Source: Aequorivita todarodis (lineage in GTDB: Bacteria > Bacteroidota > Bacteroidia > Flavobacteriales > Flavobacteriaceae). Taken from it: a stretch of DNA of 64,000 nt. This document shows, one piece after another, positions 26,501 to 34,060 of the stretch; the stretch's first letter is position 1; the number at the start of each line of letters is the position of its first letter. The DNA lies in the NCBI RefSeq assembly GCF_028561335.1, contig NZ_JAQQTG010000013.1, positions 18,524-82,523 of the forward strand. Direction: 5' to 3'. The position numbers were made by a program, and so were the translations under genes. The notes beneath the pieces were generated by a model. It had not been told where the DNA came from. It made no database searches and was given only the letters and a program-made list of their open reading frames with translations.

Positions 26501-27634
26501 TTCACCAGAATTACTGATTACCAGTCCGCATTGTTGAAGTGCTGATGGACCTCCGGCAAAATCTTCTAAATTAAGAGGGCCGGCTTCGGCATCAAAAGCA
26601 CTGCGGCTTGTATAAACACCCGCGGTACATCCGCCGCCACCGCCGCCACCGCCGGTTGCGGTTATTTCAACCTCCCAGCCCAAGCGGTTTACTACCGTAC
26701 TGGAGTGAAAGAAGAAAAAGAAGTTTCCGCTGGCCGCAGTAAATGATGCAGACCCATTGGAAGCGATCAAATCTGCTAAGGTTTGATCTCCGGAATTAGG
26801 GCCTCCAGAACCATTGTCATATAATAATGTTCCTGTAGCATCAGTTCCATCATAGATTCTTAAATAATCGAAAGTGGCGAAAATACCAAAATCAAGAAAC
26901 TCAATTTCAGTAACGCCGGCCAATGTTGTTTGAGTATCACAGCCACAGTTAGGATAATTTCCCGGAGTCCCGTCAGGTCCACCTCCTGGCCCTCCCGGAT
27001 CAAAAAAGAAATCTCCAGTTGCTGGATTAAAAGTTTCTGTTGCGCCCGCAGTAGGAATGATGTCGCTCAAAATCCCTCTTCTACTATTGTTTGTATTGGG
27101 AAAGGACGCCATCAAATTCACTGAATTGGAATTGGCCAAAATTTCAGCTTCCTCTTCAGCGGTAAGCGTTTTAGGGGCCGTAAATAAAGGCTGCACCTGA
27201 TAAGCCACCCTATTCTCCGGAGAAATTTCAATATCCGATAAATTACCCGCACGACCGGTAGGAGCTACAAACAAAGGCGTGTATTGTGCATTATTTGCAT
27301 CCTCGTTTTTCGAAAAGAAAACTGGGTTATTCGCTGCCGAATTGTTTGTTCTTACACCTGTTGCAACCTGATTGGATTTGGCAGGTTTTTGGTTCTTGAA
27401 ATAGGAATGCAACATTTGCTGCTCCTCTTTTGAAAAATATTCAGAAAGTGAGCCGCTCTTGCTTCCCAGATTCTGATACCTCACCAGCAACTCCTGAATG
27501 GAGGCGGTGTGCTTTTGTACCTCGACATTCGTAGTCCCAGTATCGGACTGCGAAGAAGAGGATTGAGTAGATTGGGCGCTCATGGTAAGCGAAAGCAAAC
27601 CGACGAAACACCCAATAATAGTACTTCTTCTCAT
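23546..27634 (-). CDS. Large secreted T9SS type A cargo protein with CUB-like and Fn3 modules (1362 aa)
   Basis: The ATG at 27634 gives the signal peptide 'MRRSTIIGCFVGLLSLTMSA'; the longer open frame upstream runs through the promoter. Then: the N-terminal motif 'YFSKEEQQMLHSYF' shared with the 579-aa protein; a CUB-like domain ('FDYLRIYDGTDATGTLLYDN'); a jelly-roll-like region; a 'NGFENGYTTSSDQAQRIAFD' module; a propeller-like region ('DDNLYSIDMATGATTMIGNI'); a fibronectin type III domain ('TNLMVSNITPTTADLSWNV'); a second CUB-like domain ('WDALYVYDGPDA'); and the module plus sorting domain shared with the 1313-aa protein. An extracellular binding or structural role is inferred. Confidence 0.87.
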   Translation of the reverse strand: MRRSTIIGCFVGLLSLTMSAQSTQSSSSQSDTGTTNVEVQKHTASIQELLVRYQNLGSKSGSLSEYFSKEEQQMLHSYFKNQKPAKSNQVATGVRTNNSAANNPVFFSKNEDANNAQYTPLFVAPTGRAGNLSDIEISPENRVAYQVQPLFTAPKTLTAEEEAEILANSNSVNLMASFPNTNNSRRGILSDIIPTAGATETFNPATGDFFFDPGGPGGGPDGTPGNYPNCGCDTQTTLAGVTEIEFLDFGIFATFDYLRIYDGTDATGTLLYDNGSGGPNSGDQTLADLIASNGSASFTAASGNFFFFFHSSTVVNRLGWEVEITATGGGGGGGGCTAGVYTSRSAFDAEAGPLNLEDFAGGPSALQQCGLVISNSGESCFPAGEILPGIEITANNSAGGQTVYVDPSDGFGNTVPIVGSNTFVDYTIINFPNNDVNSFGFDLITLLGTGPVEIRIFGTGGLIDTQTVTSTIPESFWGYIASETIVSVELEDLTGANIEGIGMLAFGECSGGGGGGSACSQDNPENGFENGYTTSSDQAQRIAFDVTVPADIDFTLNTATVDIWMDPGETVISSDIAFYSDAAGAPGAILTTQAAVVPTSQTVIGNNFGFDISEVVFDIAPEMLAGQAGVETTYWVVFTVNVTAGSGYISSTTATIEGYEAYFSPDTGVTWIAIAGNDIVYNLEGECEPIGGGGTLDTAYGVNNSNLELIGFPVSDPSTVEVFGDSPVTVNFENAGAIDPANPTTGYVLDNTGAFYSFDVASGFYTSLGTISGEWLGMEYDQASGILYAISLTDLYTIDPIGVSATLVGPLGLAGGALPIALAIDGAGVGYTYDLVDDNLYSIDMATGATTMIGNIGFDANFGQGMCYDALTDTVYMAAFNNGSFAAEWRSVDTATGATTLIGPIVTTAATTQVAWVSIGETLPPPACPEPTNLMVSNITPTTADLSWNVEPNASNGYIWYVFDQGANPISDPPVATGTVPAGTTSATATGLGGGFSYDFYVVADCDSDGLSQLAGPVNFATPPACGGKFYDTGGPNGDYQNSENVTTIITPENAGEVVTVTFTAFEVEATWDALYVYDGPDASFPIISSGNPATNSGFPPGGYYGTSIPGPFVSTDPSGALTFVFMSDASVPQSGWEADVTCALSPPPNDMIVNSIDVDEIGFPYTDPAVHMPAATLENGNPVNCDLTGARGVWYNFVPAGDGTANATIVTPGGASSVTFYTAPNENAVETDLTLVPQQTNQCAPGTSASIFTLGGQAYYVFVMNTGAITDIVIDGTNLGVSDNTIAGFSYYPNPTNGILNLNSVDNIEHVSLYNLLGQVVIDNRVNATTSQVDISGLSTGTYLMKVSVNGQIGTYRILKQ

Positions 27635-27663
27635 AATTTGATAAATTTTAGTTAATAATCCAC

Positions 27664-27694
27664 TAAAAGTATTTAAAAAAATGTTAATATCAAA
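27664..27694 (-). promoter_or_regulatory. Promoter of the 1362-aa T9SS gene
   Basis: Minus strand TTTG (27691-27694), 19 bases, TACTTTTA (27664-27671); the box ends 30 bases before the ATG and fixes the short start. Confidence 0.75.
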
Positions 27695-27728
27695 CATTTC
27701 CGGCAACTAGTTTATCAGTTTCAAAAAA

Positions 27729-27762
27729 AAAATCCTACCCAAATAATCGGGCAGGATTTAAA
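27729..27762 (-). terminator. Terminator of fabI
   Basis: Stem AAATCCTACCC / CGGGCAGGATTT with a T-run on the minus strand (A-run 27724-27732). Confidence 0.85.
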
Positions 27763-27784
27763 TATTTTTAAAATACCGAATGTA

Positions 27785-28603
27785 CTACGTCCCTTCCACA
27801 AAAGCCTGCATTACGCCATCACTCACGCCCATATTGGAAAAACCGCCATCGTTGTATAAGTTCTGTAGCGTTACCCGTTTGGTAAGATCGCTAAACATCG
27901 CTACAGTGTAATTCGCACAGTCTAAGGCTGTTGCATTGCCCAGCGGCGACATTTTATCGGCATAGCTTATGAAGCCATCAAAACCCTTCACTCCCTGGCC
28001 CGCGGTGGTTGGTGTTGGCGATTGCGAAATAGTGTTCACGCGCACCTTTTTATCCCTTCCGAAGAAATATCCAAAACTACGGGCGATGCTCTCCAAATAG
28101 GCCTTGTTGTCCGCCATATCGTTATAATCTGGAAAAACGCGCTGTGAAGCCATATAGGTCAGCGCTATGATGCTCCCCCACTCGTTCATTGCGTCTTTTT
28201 GGTAAAGTACCTGCATGGTTTTATGGAACGAGACCGCTGAAATATCCCAACCCTTGTGGGTAAAATCGTAATTTTGGTTGGTGTAATGATTGCCCTTACG
28301 AACATTTACGGACATTCCGATGGAGTGCAGCACAAAATCCAATTTGCCGCCCAAAATTTCGGTTGCCTTTGCCACCAAATTTTCCAGGTCTTCCAAACTT
28401 GTGGCATCCGCAGGGATAACCTCGGAGTTCGTTTTTTCGGCAAGTTCATTTATGGTTCCCATTCGCAAGGCTATTGGCGCATTTGTAAGTACAAACTTCC
28501 CGCCTTCTTCGTGAACGCGTTCCGCTGTTTTCCACGCAATGGAATTCGCGTCCAATGCCCCAAAAATGATTCCCCGTTTTCCTTTTAGTAAATTATACGA
28601 CAT
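27785..28603 (-). CDS. fabI: Enoyl-[acyl-carrier-protein] reductase (NADH)
   Basis: 272 residues. It reduces trans-2-enoyl-ACP in type II fatty acid elongation. A short-chain-dehydrogenase fold of FabI type: 'GIIFGALDANSIAWKTAERV' replaces the usual TGxxxGxG, 'DFVLHSIGMS' lines the cofactor site, and the catalytic pair is Tyr-x6-Lys in 'DYNDMADNKAY'. 'VRVNTISQSPTPTTAGQGV' is the flexible substrate loop. It has its own terminator; upstream is a 14-unit heptamer array and then recN. Confidence 0.94.
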   Translation of the reverse strand: MSYNLLKGKRGIIFGALDANSIAWKTAERVHEEGGKFVLTNAPIALRMGTINELAEKTNSEVIPADATSLEDLENLVAKATEILGGKLDFVLHSIGMSVNVRKGNHYTNQNYDFTHKGWDISAVSFHKTMQVLYQKDAMNEWGSIIALTYMASQRVFPDYNDMADNKAYLESIARSFGYFFGRDKKVRVNTISQSPTPTTAGQGVKGFDGFISYADKMSPLGNATALDCANYTVAMFSDLTKRVTLQNLYNDGGFSNMGVSDGVMQAFVEGT

Positions 28604-28612
28604 GTTTTAAAT

Positions 28613-28710
28613 GTTTGTGGTTAATGGTTTATTGTTAACTGTTTGTTTTTTATCGTTTGTTTTTTATCGTTTGTTGTTTGTGGTTTGTGGTTTGTGGTTT
28701 GTTGCTAATC
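28613..28710. repeat. Degenerate heptamer array (GTTTGTK), fourteen units
   Basis: Fourteen consecutive 7-base units starting ten bases upstream of the fabI ATG: GTTTGTG, GTTAATG, GTTTATT, GTTAACT, GTTTGTT, TTTTATC, GTTTGTT, TTTTATC, GTTTGTT, GTTTGTG x3, GTTTGTT, GCTAATC. On the fabI sense strand this is a run of xACAAAC units nearly free of G. Confidence 0.85.
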
Positions 28711-28749
28711 TGCTCCATAAAAATATTGAAATTCCAAATCGACAAAACG

Positions 28750-28784
28750 ACTACCGACTACCGACTACCGACTACCGACTACCG
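28750..28784. repeat. Heptamer array ACTACCG, five exact units
   Basis: Five exact copies in tandem, ending 17 bases beyond the recN stop codon. Together with the previous array it fills most of the fabI-recN spacer. Confidence 0.93.
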
Positions 28785-28801
28785 AAAAGTAAAGATACGT
28801 T

Positions 28802-30454
28802 TTAATTCAATAATTCCTTCGCATTTGCAATTGCTGCTTCCGAAACATTTTTGCCCCCGAGCATCTGCGCTATTTCAACGATGCGCTCTTCTTCGCCTAA
28901 AATCTTTAAATGGGTACTCGTTAAGTCGTTGCTGTCTTCTTTATATACTTTTATGTGGTGATCGCCCTTTGCGGCAATTTGTGGCAAGTGTGTAATGCTC
29001 AACAATTGCATGGTTTTGCTCATTTGGTGTAAAATAGCAGCCATCTTATTGGCTATTTCGCCTGAAACACCCGTATCAATTTCATCAAAAACGATGGTAG
29101 GCAATTTTTTGTATTCGGCCAAAACCGCTTTTATGGCGAGCATGATCCGGCTCATTTCGCCGCCGGAGGCCACTTTTTTTAATGGCCCGAATGCCAAACC
29201 TTTATTGGCCGTGAACAGTAATTGCAACGTATCGGTGCCGTTGGTTTTGAAATCCTCGGAAGCGGAAAGCTCAAACTGAAACTGGGCGTTTGGCAAGCCC
29301 AACGGAAATAAGGTGTCTTCCAATTTTTTCTTAAGAACGGGAATAGCCTCTGTCCTTTTGGAATGCAATTCCGAAGCAATTTTCAGTGTTGTTTCGCGTA
29401 GCCTGCGTTTCTCCTTTTCCAGGTTTTCTATTTGTTCATCAAGGCCCAAAGTAGTGTTCACTTTTTCTTCCAGCTGGGCTTCTATTTCAATCAATTCCAA
29501 AACCGTGGAAACGGAATGCTTTTGCTGGAGCTTATAGAGTGTTTGGAGTTGTTCATTCACCTGAAAAAGCCGTTCGGGGTCAGCCTCAATTTTTTCAGCG
29601 GAATTGGCCATTTCGGTCGAAATATCTTCAATCTCAATAATAGCGCTGTTTAAACGCTGCCAAAAATCGTCAAAGGTCTTTGAAAATTCCTTTATGCGCC
29701 CCAAAACGAGACGTGCTTCCTTCGCCGTCTGCAAGCTGCCAATCTGATCCTCGTCCAAAAGTTTGTTCGCATTTGAAAGCGCTTCCTGTATTGCCTCGGC
29801 ATTATTCAGCGTTTCAAAAGTTTCTTCAAGCTCTTGCTGGTCCAGCTTTTTTAGATTTGCCTGTTGTAGTTCATTATAAAGAAAGGCGTTGTAGTCAAGC
29901 TCTTTTAAAGCGTTTTCCTTTTGAAGTTTTACGGCCGAAAGTTTTTCCGAAATGGTTTTGAAATCCGCAAAATGCGCTTGATACGATTTTAAAAGTTCAG
30001 CGTTTCCCGCCAAGGCATCAATCACTTCCATCTGAAAGTTTTCCGAAACCACTTCCAAAGTTTCATGCTGGCTGTGTACATCAACCAAATGGGGCGCCAA
30101 CGCTTGCAGTTGCGTTAAAGCCACTGGGGTGTCATTCACAAAAGCCCTTGATTTTCCACCGGGCAATATTTCACGGCGAATAATTGTGAGCGGGTCGTAA
30201 TCCAGATCGTTTTCATCAAAGACATTTTGCAGTCCATAATTTTTAATGGAGAAACATCCTTCAATCACACATTTTTTTGAAGCGTCTTTCACGCTACCAA
30301 TATCTGCCCGTTTTCCCAACACAAGTGCCAAAGCCCCGAGAAGTATCGATTTTCCGGCACCCGTCTCGCCAGTAATGATTGTAAGGCCCTCATTAAAATC
30401 CACGCGTATATCTTCAATAAGCGCATAGTTTTTTATGGCGAGACTGGTTATCAC
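28802..30454 (-). CDS. recN: DNA repair protein RecN
   Basis: 550 residues, full length. An SMC-like ATPase acting in double-strand break repair. Walker A is 'IITGETGAGKSILLGAL' (29-36), the middle is coiled coil (~160-370), and the C-terminal half has the ABC signature 'LKKVASGGEMSRIMLAIK' and Walker B 'LPTIVFDEIDTGVSG'. The start is GTG ('MITSLAIKNYALIED'); no ATG is closer. The upstream region is a heptamer array. Confidence 0.95.
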   Translation of the reverse strand: MITSLAIKNYALIEDIRVDFNEGLTIITGETGAGKSILLGALALVLGKRADIGSVKDASKKCVIEGCFSIKNYGLQNVFDENDLDYDPLTIIRREILPGGKSRAFVNDTPVALTQLQALAPHLVDVHSQHETLEVVSENFQMEVIDALAGNAELLKSYQAHFADFKTISEKLSAVKLQKENALKELDYNAFLYNELQQANLKKLDQQELEETFETLNNAEAIQEALSNANKLLDEDQIGSLQTAKEARLVLGRIKEFSKTFDDFWQRLNSAIIEIEDISTEMANSAEKIEADPERLFQVNEQLQTLYKLQQKHSVSTVLELIEIEAQLEEKVNTTLGLDEQIENLEKEKRRLRETTLKIASELHSKRTEAIPVLKKKLEDTLFPLGLPNAQFQFELSASEDFKTNGTDTLQLLFTANKGLAFGPLKKVASGGEMSRIMLAIKAVLAEYKKLPTIVFDEIDTGVSGEIANKMAAILHQMSKTMQLLSITHLPQIAAKGDHHIKVYKEDSNDLTSTHLKILGEEERIVEIAQMLGGKNVSEAAIANAKELLN

Positions 30455-30503
30455 TGTTAGTGGTTAGATTTTAGAGGTTAGACGGTTGAAATTTTCAACT
30501 TTC

Positions 30504-30552
30504 AATCTTGAATCTTGAATCTTGAATCTTGAATCTTGAATCTTGAATCTTG
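30504..30552. repeat. Heptamer array AATCTTG, seven exact units
   Basis: Seven exact copies (CAAGATT on the sense strand of recN). It starts three bases after the stop codon of the DUF4835/porD gene and lies 50 bases before the recN GTG. Confidence 0.95.
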
Positions 30553-30555
30553 AAT

Positions 30556-31446
30556 TTAAAATTTGATTTCAGACCAATTGTTCCGCTTAGTAGGCGCCAG
30601 TTTATTGAGATTTTCAACCAGTTTTGTAATATCAACCTGTGGCCCTCCGCTGAAAATGGCTTGAATTTCGTCGCTTTTGGCGTCAAAAAAGGTGCGCACC
30701 AAAAAGGAGTTGGGACGCCTGTCGTTAATGCCTTTCAACTTATTGATGGCATCGGCTATTTTCAGTTTGGCCGCCTTTTGGTCCGAGGCCATAATATCCA
30801 TTCCCTCGCGATGGTATTCGTACATCACATCGTGAAATTCCTTATAGACCGAGGACAGCAAAGCATCGTTATAGCGATATCTGGACTGGTTTCCATCTGT
30901 AGATCTCCATCCCTGGAAATTGCTGGAAGCTGCCGTGTTTGTTATTTGTTTGGCTATTTCAAAATAGGGCGCCCCTCCATTCAGAACATAGGTGTCCGCA
31001 TCTAAGCCAATAATCGTGTAAACGTGGAAAGCAACCACCGAAACAAGATTGGAGCCAAAACTGTTCATATTGAAATTAAGCGGCTCGTATTCCTTGTAAT
31101 TAAAACTTAGCTGCCTGTCAAAATAATTATAAACGGGGCTGTCGTAGGTCGATTCAAAAACAGGTCGCGAAGATTGAATTTGAATTGTTCCCGTAAAATT
31201 ATCGCCGTCATAGCTGCTTATTACCAAACTCATGTTGCAATCTATGCGTTCTTGGTTTTTATATTCCTTATCGGTCCATTTTGTGTTGTTCACAAATTCG
31301 CGCAGCTGGGTTTCCAGCGTCCTAAAAATCTGCAAATTGGGTTGTCCGGTCTGTTCGGCATCAATGGAAATGGTGCAGTTGAGTTCTTGGGCCTGTGCAG
31401 AAAACACAGCGGTTGCACATAGGAAGAAAAGTAAAAATTTACGCAT
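30556..31446 (-). CDS. porD: DUF4835 family protein, type IX secretion protein PorD-like
   Basis: 296 residues with a signal peptide ('KFLLFFLCATAVFSAQA'). 'NCTISIDAEQTGQPNLQIFRT' at the mature N-terminus and 'NYFDRQLSFNYKEYEPLNF' are characteristic of DUF4835, which I recall being named PorD in T9SS of Bacteroidota. It would act in the periplasm or envelope. It overlaps the end of coaBC by eight bases, an arrangement conserved in flavobacteria. Function beyond the family name is inference; the window also encodes T9SS substrates. Confidence 0.78.
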   Translation of the reverse strand: MRKFLLFFLCATAVFSAQAQELNCTISIDAEQTGQPNLQIFRTLETQLREFVNNTKWTDKEYKNQERIDCNMSLVISSYDGDNFTGTIQIQSSRPVFESTYDSPVYNYFDRQLSFNYKEYEPLNFNMNSFGSNLVSVVAFHVYTIIGLDADTYVLNGGAPYFEIAKQITNTAASSNFQGWRSTDGNQSRYRYNDALLSSVYKEFHDVMYEYHREGMDIMASDQKAAKLKIADAINKLKGINDRRPNSFLVRTFFDAKSDEIQAIFSGGPQVDITKLVENLNKLAPTKRNNWSEIKF

Positions 31447-32662
31447 TTGTCTGTTCTATAATATATTCTAAAATATCTTTTGCTACTTCTTTTTTAGGTT
31501 TAACAGGAAAAGGAAGCGTTTTATTGTCTTTGGTTATCAAAGTAATTTTGTTGGTGTCGGTTTTAAAACCCGCGCCTTTGTCCCGAAGCGAATTTAAAAC
31601 AATTAAATCTAAATTCTTTTTTTTGAGTTTCAATTTTGCGTTTTCTTCCTCATTTTCGGTTTCCAATGCAAAACCCACCAAGAATTGATCTTTTTTTATT
31701 TCGCCCAGCGAAGCAAGTATATCCTTGGTTTTTGTAAGCTGAAGAACCAACTCGTCCGTTTTCTTTTTGATTTTTTCCGAAGCCATTTCCGAAGGACGAT
31801 AATCGGCTACTGCGGCGCTTAAAATAGCGACATCGCTCTTGTTGAAATATTCGTGCGCGGCATGGTACATTTCTTCCGCAGAAGTAACGCGGATGATTTT
31901 TACGAACTCATTGTCAAGTTTTAATACTGAAGGGCCTGAAATCAAAACAACCTCAGCGCCAAGTTCGGCAGCGGTTTCGGCAATGGCATACCCCATTTTT
32001 CCGCTGGAATGGTTGCCGATGAAACGAACGGGGTCAATGGCCTCATATGTTGGGCCGGCGGTAATCAAAAACTTTTTGCCGCGAAGGGGAAGTTTTGATG
32101 AAATATCATTTTCCAAAAAGGAAACAATTTCCTCGGGCTCTGCCATCCTGCCCTGTCCTACCAAACCGCTGGCAAGTTCGCCAAAGGCCGCCGGAATCTG
32201 AATATTTCCAAAGCTCTCTAATTTTTTAAAAGTTTCCGCGGTAGTAGGATGTTGGTACATATCCAAATCCATGGCAGGCGCATAGTACACCGGGCATTTT
32301 GCGGAAAGATAGCAGGCGAGCAAGAGATTGTCGCTGGCGCCATTCGCCATTTTGGAAAGCGTGTTTGCCGTGGCGGGAGCGATCAAAAACAAATCGGCCC
32401 ACAGGGCCAATTCTACGTGGTTGTTCCATTTGGGCTCCTTAAAGCTGTCTTCTCCCTTTTCATCGGTAAAAGAAGAAAGCACCTCATTTTTTGAAAGGGT
32501 TGCAAGGGTAAGTGGCGTAACAAACTCTTTAGCCGAATCTGTCATTACCACTTTTACGTTAGCTCCTTTTTTCACTAAAAGCCTAACTAAAAATGCTGCT
32601 TTGTACGCGGCAATCCCGCCGGTAACGCCAAGCAAGATATTTTTTCCGTGCAAAACAGACAT
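31439..32662 (-). CDS. coaBC: Bifunctional phosphopantothenoylcysteine decarboxylase / phosphopantothenate-cysteine ligase
   Basis: 407 residues. It catalyses two consecutive steps of coenzyme A synthesis. The N-terminal flavoprotein domain has 'LLGVTGGIAAYKAAFLVRLL', 'NHVELALWADLFLIAPATAN' (the conserved His) and 'APAMDLDMYQHP'. The C-terminal ligase has 'KKFLITAGPTYEAIDPVRF', 'NHSSGKMGYAIA' and 'AAVADYRPSEMASEKIKK'. It overlaps the porD-like gene and its leader is a CAGT-type heptamer array. Confidence 0.96.
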   Translation of the reverse strand: MSVLHGKNILLGVTGGIAAYKAAFLVRLLVKKGANVKVVMTDSAKEFVTPLTLATLSKNEVLSSFTDEKGEDSFKEPKWNNHVELALWADLFLIAPATANTLSKMANGASDNLLLACYLSAKCPVYYAPAMDLDMYQHPTTAETFKKLESFGNIQIPAAFGELASGLVGQGRMAEPEEIVSFLENDISSKLPLRGKKFLITAGPTYEAIDPVRFIGNHSSGKMGYAIAETAAELGAEVVLISGPSVLKLDNEFVKIIRVTSAEEMYHAAHEYFNKSDVAILSAAVADYRPSEMASEKIKKKTDELVLQLTKTKDILASLGEIKKDQFLVGFALETENEEENAKLKLKKKNLDLIVLNSLRDKGAGFKTDTNKITLITKDNKTLPFPVKPKKEVAKDILEYIIEQTNA

Positions 32663-32663
32663 A

Positions 32664-32733
32664 ATTCAGTGTTCAGTGTTCAGTAATTAGTCGCCAGTAG
32701 TCAGTACGCAGCAGCCAGAAATCAGTACGCAGT
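32664..32733. repeat. Degenerate heptamer array (nnCAGTn), ten units
   Basis: Units TTCAGTG x2, TTCAGTA, ATTAGTC, GCCAGTA, GTCAGTA, CGCAGCA, GCCAGAA, ATCAGTA, CGCAGTT in strict 7-base register. It starts two bases upstream of the coaBC ATG. Confidence 0.85.
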
Positions 32734-32771
32734 TCCTACACACTGAGTTCCCGCTTTGGGGTATAGGGGGC

Positions 32772-33101
32772 TTACTCTACTACTTCGTCAGCAGTGTTTC
32801 GCCAATAGATTTTGTTTTCCAACCATTCCTGCAATGCCAAAGCGTGTGGTTTTGGAAGCCTTTCGTAGAATTTTGAAACCTCTATTTGCTCCTTGTTTTC
32901 AAAAATTTCTTCCAGACTGTCGTTGTAAGTTGCAAACTCATCAAGTTTTTCGAGCAGTTCCTTTTTGATGTCGCCGTTTATTTGTGCAGCTCTTTTCGCA
33001 ATAATTGAAATAGCTTCATAAATATTGTTAGTTGGCGCATCGATCAAGTTCTTGTCGAGGGTAACGGTGTTGATGGGTGCTTCTGAATTTTTAATATCCA
33101 T
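32772..33101 (-). CDS. rpoZ: DNA-directed RNA polymerase omega subunit
   Basis: 109 residues, typical of the Bacteroidota form. 'NIYEAISIIAKRAAQING' is the omega/Rpb6 core ('E-x-x-x-I-x-x-x-R-x-x-Q-I'). The acidic C-terminal part ('YERLPKPHALALQEWLENKI') is specific to this phylum. The position between bamD and coaBC is conserved in flavobacteria and supports the call. It follows bamD by 11 bases. Confidence 0.9.
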   Translation of the reverse strand: MDIKNSEAPINTVTLDKNLIDAPTNNIYEAISIIAKRAAQINGDIKKELLEKLDEFATYNDSLEEIFENKEQIEVSKFYERLPKPHALALQEWLENKIYWRNTADEVVE

Positions 33102-33112
33102 AATAAAAGTGA

Positions 33113-33922
33113 TTAACTATTGGGTTCTGTTTCTGTGGGTACGATCCTGCGCTCGATGTCCTCGTAAATCTCTGTCGCCTCGGGAGCCAGTTCGGTATCC
33201 TTATAATATTTCATAAAATTTTTGTAGTATCCCTTTGCGGTAACCAAACGTTCCTGAACCAAGCTTGGAATACTGTTTATTGCAAGTTTGTAGGCGGAGA
33301 CAAATCTACCATAAAAAGCATCTTTTCTATAATGCGAACCGGGATTGTCTGTTATAAAATTGTCAAAAGCTCCAATGGCAGCTTTGTAATCTTCAACGTG
33401 CAAATATTGTTTTGCTATTTCGAACTCTTTGGTTTCCAGCTTTTCCTGCAATTCGGCAACAAGGGCATTGGCTTCCGACCTTTTATCGGAATTTGGAAAA
33501 CGATTTATAAATTCCTGAAGTTTCTCCAAAGCTTTATAAGTATCCTTTTGGTCCAGCGAATATCTGGGCGAAAGTTGATAAAAGCTCTTCGCGCCTTTAA
33601 ATGAAGCTACTTCGGCGCTATCGCTTTGCGGATATGCCTGTGTAAACCGCTCAAATTGATACCCCGCCAAATAATAATCCTCCAAATTATAATAGGTGTT
33701 CGAGTAGATAAACATCAGTTTTTCACCCTGTGGCTTTCCTCTATAGGAAGGAACTATCTGCTCCATCAATTTCAGGCTTTTTCGGTATTTGCCTTTTTTG
33801 TAAAGTGAATCCGCCATGGCGTATTTCTTGCCCATATCATCCTTCCGGAGTACCCGTTGGTATTCGCTACAGGATGAAAGGAGAATCGTAAGACTGAGTA
33901 TAATAAAAAGTGGTAAACGCAT
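33113..33922 (-). CDS. bamD: Outer-membrane protein assembly factor BamD
   Basis: 269 residues as a lipoprotein: 'MRLPLFIILSLTILLSSC' ends in a lipobox cysteine. Then TPR-like helices ('MADSLYKKGKYRKSLKLMEQ', 'YYLAGYQFERFTQAYPQS', 'KYLHVEDYKAAIGAFDNFI'-type repeats). It anchors the BAM complex that folds outer-membrane proteins. The start at 33922 is chosen because a -7 box at 33942-33949 would place transcription start at about the more distal ATG (33937). Confidence 0.93.
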   Translation of the reverse strand: MRLPLFIILSLTILLSSCSEYQRVLRKDDMGKKYAMADSLYKKGKYRKSLKLMEQIVPSYRGKPQGEKLMFIYSNTYYNLEDYYLAGYQFERFTQAYPQSDSAEVASFKGAKSFYQLSPRYSLDQKDTYKALEKLQEFINRFPNSDKRSEANALVAELQEKLETKEFEIAKQYLHVEDYKAAIGAFDNFITDNPGSHYRKDAFYGRFVSAYKLAINSIPSLVQERLVTAKGYYKNFMKYYKDTELAPEATEIYEDIERRIVPTETEPNS

Positions 33923-33941
33923 GGGCTTAAAAAACATCGTG

Positions 33942-33972
33942 CAAAAATAGGGAATTAAACGTGATTGGACAA
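33942..33972 (-). promoter_or_regulatory. Promoter of the bamD-rpoZ operon
   Basis: Minus strand TTTTG at about 33970-33974, 20 bases, TATTTTTG (33942-33949), an exact -7 match. It decides the bamD start. Confidence 0.7.
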
Positions 33973-34060
33973 AACTTATTCTTCGGCTAAAATATTGCGC
34001 TGAAGGCTATTATTTGCAAGCCTTTTGAAATATTTAACTTCAAATGCAAAAAGGGGGCTT

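Noticed and set aside
28613..28784. CRISPR-like array
   Set aside because: Units are 7 bases with no spacers; no cas genes nearby.
33923..33937. Distal ATG for bamD
   Set aside because: The -7 box at 33942-33949 puts the predicted transcription start at about this codon.
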